NCBI RefSeq assembly: GCF_000485595.1
Contig: NW_014577099.1
Span: 266,117 to 314,217, forward strand
Reading direction: 5' to 3'
From: Priapulus caudatus
Lineage: Eukaryota; Priapulida; Priapulimorpha; Priapulimorphida; Priapulidae
Length of the DNA: 48,101 nucleotides
Position numbers and translations under genes: made by a program. The notes below the pieces were generated by a model, which saw only the letters and a program-made list of their open reading frames with translations, made no database searches and was not told the origin of the DNA. Of this stretch, positions 45,331 through 48,101 are shown in pieces. Every line of letters begins with the position of its first letter. Position 1 is the stretch's first letter.

Positions 45331-45599
45331 TTAGGGGCCGTTTGGAGATGGCCTCTAGGCGTCGATCTCGAAATGTCGGTTGGATTCGGCCCCGTTTTCG
45401 CGGAGTTCGTTTTCAGAGCCCTGTCTAAGTTATCTGTCTAAGTGGACAATAAAGGGGCGGCGTATTTGCTGTGAGGGGCGCGGCAAGCCGCGCGCTGTGT
45501 GCTGCGCGCAACTACCGGGGCCGCATGTCAGTCTAGTGGCGCCACCTCTTGGGCGTACAAAGAATAAACATTACTTTAACGTTTTGCAATTATCTTACA
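45331..45599 (-). mobile_element. Candidate 3' LTR start of the Ty3/gypsy element
   Basis: On the minus strand a purine run (AAGGGAGGGAGA, complement of 45601-45612) resembles a polypurine tract and is followed by TG-TAAG, the usual TG start of an LTR. It lies about 100 nt beyond the pol stop. The distal LTR end and a second LTR were not found, so the 45331 boundary is arbitrary. Confidence 0.4.
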
Positions 45600-45709
45600 T
45601 CTCCCTCCCTTACATGATCGTACTAGAATGCATAACTATAAACGAGCAACATTGAACAGTATGTTACTAAACATACAACAGTATTGAATTACAACCATTA
45701 TGGGAGGTC

Positions 45710-48101
45710 TTACACATAGTCACTAAATCGTACAGGTGGTTTCCTGTTACGTCCAAACCTTCGAACTGGTTCAGGACAGTCTTCACACGTGACATTCATT
45801 ATATTAGTGTCACTATTGTCATTCATGACAATAGGATTGCCATCTGCACAGTCAGTCAGGGTTTCGAGTGTTGATGGTACTTCAACGGGCGACTGGATAG
45901 GTGGCAATGCAGTTATTGCCTTCTCGTAGATCTCTGGCTCTGTAGCTTAGGGTATTGTCTCGTTGGAGTGACTGTGACCATTTCGACGTTCCTGCAGTTG
46001 GTACAGTGGTTAGAGGGAATCTACGTCTCAGCATAATTCGATTTCTCACAGTCAGTAGGCCTGATGGAAGACGGATAACATACTTTCGATTCTTGAGGTT
46101 ACGCTCTTGCACCACACCGTATTTATCCCATCTTCTGTTACACCTGTTCTGTACTAAGACAGGATCACCTACACTGAGGACAGGTAGGGGTTTACCAGGG
46201 TGGTATTTCTCAGCTTTCTGGCATTCACTTGATCAACTTATCATAGTCGGCTAGTTGTTTATGCCAGTCTTTGATCAGGGCACTCTTGTGTGCTGGAATT
46301 ACGTACTTCATTCACCAGGTGTCCATATAGGTGGACCGCAGGGGCAATCCCTGTACCCTTGCGGGATGTATTCCTGATGGATAGCAGACCACGAGTCCAC
46401 TTTTCAAAATCCACCTTCCCATTCATCACACAACTGCGTAGTAGGTGCTTTGCCTGTTTTACCGCATTTTCTGCAAACGCATTACTCTGCGGGTAATACG
46501 GGGATGAGGATATCCATCTCACTCCCCACCTCACACAGAAGTCCTGGAACACACTTGAGGGAAATGGTGGCCGATTATCAGTGTATAGCACTTCAGGCAC
46601 TGCTGTGTCAGCGATCGAATATCAGTCTTAGCTCGTGGATCGTGGAATTATCATCTGTTGAGCGCATCTCACAAACTATGAACCAGCCAGATAGCCAGTC
46701 GGTGACTATTAGAAATGTGCGACTATCACAATCAGCAAAGTCAGCGCTTATGAATTGGAATGCTCGCATTTGGATTGGTAGGTGCATCATCGGTTCCTTT
46801 GGCTGGCTCAGTAGGTCACACTGGTTACAAGACTGACAGAACTGTTCTATCATCGCATCAATGTGGGGCCAATATACTATGAGCCTTGCTCTAGTCTTTG
46901 TAGCTTCTATACTTCTATGACCAGCATGAAGGTCCACCAGTGCTTGTTTTCTAAGACTGGTAGTGATCAACAGTCATACGCCATGCAGTATAAAACTATC
47001 ATCTGAGATCGACAGGTGTTCACGTACATTCTAGTACTCACTGATCGAGGCATCCAGGTCTCGCCTCTGGTCAGGAAATCCATTAAGTATTGTTTCCTTC
47101 AGTGTTTGGAACTCATTATCATGATCAGAGGCTTCTCTGATCGACTGGAGGTGAATAGGAACATCTGCTTTCTCCATACAGGCTGTGCGGATTGCTCGTA
47201 CGGTACGGAGTGTCTCTCGCTCCTCGTCCAAGTCTGTTTCGTCTGGCTCTTTTGTCAGGTACCGAGAAAATGCATCAGCCATCAAGTTGGTTTTACCTTT
47301 GATGTATTCGACTTCCATGTCAAATTAATGTGCTTGCATTAGGCAACGTCGAAGCCTCGGGTTGGTGACTTCGTCTAGTCGTCGATTCTTCGTCATTGAT
47401 ACAAGGGGTTGGTGATCCGTGTACACTTTGAACCTATGTAATCCAACAAGGAACTTAGACGCCTTTCGTAATGCCCACGAGAATGCTTTCATCTCGGATT
47501 CGATTGGCATGTACGTCTTCTCGAGTTCAGTTAGTGTCAGCTGCCCACCATGATTGGTTTCCATTCCTGCTTTCGTTGCTTCTGTTTCAGGACAAACCCA
47601 AAACCGGACTTGCACGCTGCATCAGCGTATAACTCGACGGGCGGACCAGGCAAGTAGTATGCGAGCCTACCAGGTTGTACTAGCATTTCTTTGACTTCGC
47701 GGAATGCCCGTTTTTCATCCTCTGACATCTCAAACCTTTTGTCAGATTTTTTGAGTAGGTGTCGCAGGGGGTCTAGTTTGCCTGCCAATTCTGGATCGTA
47801 TAGCAACATTTGGTTGGCTAAACCACGAAAGGATCGCATGTCTGTTATGCTTCTAGGCTCAGGAAATTCTCTGAGTGACTATCAGCGAAGGGCTGATGGT
47901 AAATCCATCTTTACTCACGATCACACCCGCAAACGCTCTCTTGCTTCCTGAATACAAATTGCTTTTCATTCAGTCTAATGTTCCTCTCACAATAGTCAGG
48001 GGGCAGATATCCAAAATAAGGATGAGCCTAAACTTTTTGGGTAGAGGCTGGAAACGGGTAAATATCATTTCTATGACACCTGGGGAGTTCTACTGGGTAT
48101 G
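45710..48101 (-). pseudogene. Decayed Ty3/gypsy retrotransposon pol (RT end, RNase H, integrase)
   Basis: Read from 48101 downward, successive minus-strand fragments follow gypsy pol order. RT thumb/connection and the RNase H start lie at about 47839-47600; the remainder of RNase H with YTDHQPL lies at 47615-47325; LMADAFSR occurs in 47318-47031. The integrase H2C2 zinc motif (HAGH, then CQSCNQC) and first catalytic D lie in 46970-46608. The integrase core with YTDN and YYPQSNAFAENAVK (catalytic D and E) lies in 46600-46259. The C-terminal pol region lies in 46115-45710 (stop 45712-45710). At least four frame changes or stops interrupt it, so it cannot encode a working polyprotein. The 5' part lies beyond the window. 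Domains are clear; the subfamily is not assigned. Confidence 0.9.

Overview
This is a draft-assembly window from an animal nuclear genome, most likely a marine invertebrate. Genes are split by GT-AG introns and belong to metazoan families: a YTHDF m6A reader, two SDR16C dehydrogenases, a PRDM15-type PR/SET zinc-finger protein and a ZDHHC22/24-like palmitoyltransferase. Two N runs (15070-15094 and 35345-35735) mark assembly gaps. The phylum cannot be fixed from sequence alone. A repeat with CCTCCGCCAAGG termini, frequent TAGGCCTA motifs and a Ty3/gypsy pol fit a marine bilaterian, but this is weak evidence.

Layout: 1-1000, a tRNA-like repeat head, a short telomere-like run and a GC-rich candidate promoter. 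1015-3193 (+), YTHDF in four coding exons. 6426-11345 (-), SDR16C gene A in six exons, with a pogo-like MITE, an ACC-rich tract, one copy of a 260-bp repeat and a hAT-like foldback element in its introns. 12.6-19.2 kb, no recognisable gene; it holds nested long inverted repeats, microsatellites and a CA/CG-rich tract. 19930-22292 (+), SDR16C gene B in five exons, head-to-head with gene A. 23759-32580 (-), PRDM15-like gene in five coding exons, whose introns hold TTAA-flanked, TTA-flanked and other MITEs. 33-38.8 kb, a second nested-foldback region. 39099-40082 (+), an intronless ZDHHC coding exon just downstream of an exact 133-bp tandem duplication. 40-45 kb, many short perfect hairpins. 45.7-48.1 kb (-), a decayed Ty3/gypsy pol that runs off the window end.

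The genes do not form a pathway. The two SDR16C genes are paralogs: their last two exons have identical lengths (126 and 100 nt) and they share phases. The distinctive feature is the foldback DNA. At 12838-16210 one arm of a large inverted repeat carries a TTAA-flanked element, and the opposite arm preserves the uninterrupted sequence, so the insertion event can be read from one locus. The PRDM15-like protein shows a strict C2H2/C2HC alternation over fourteen successive zinc fingers. I found no bacterial, CRISPR or operon-type system.
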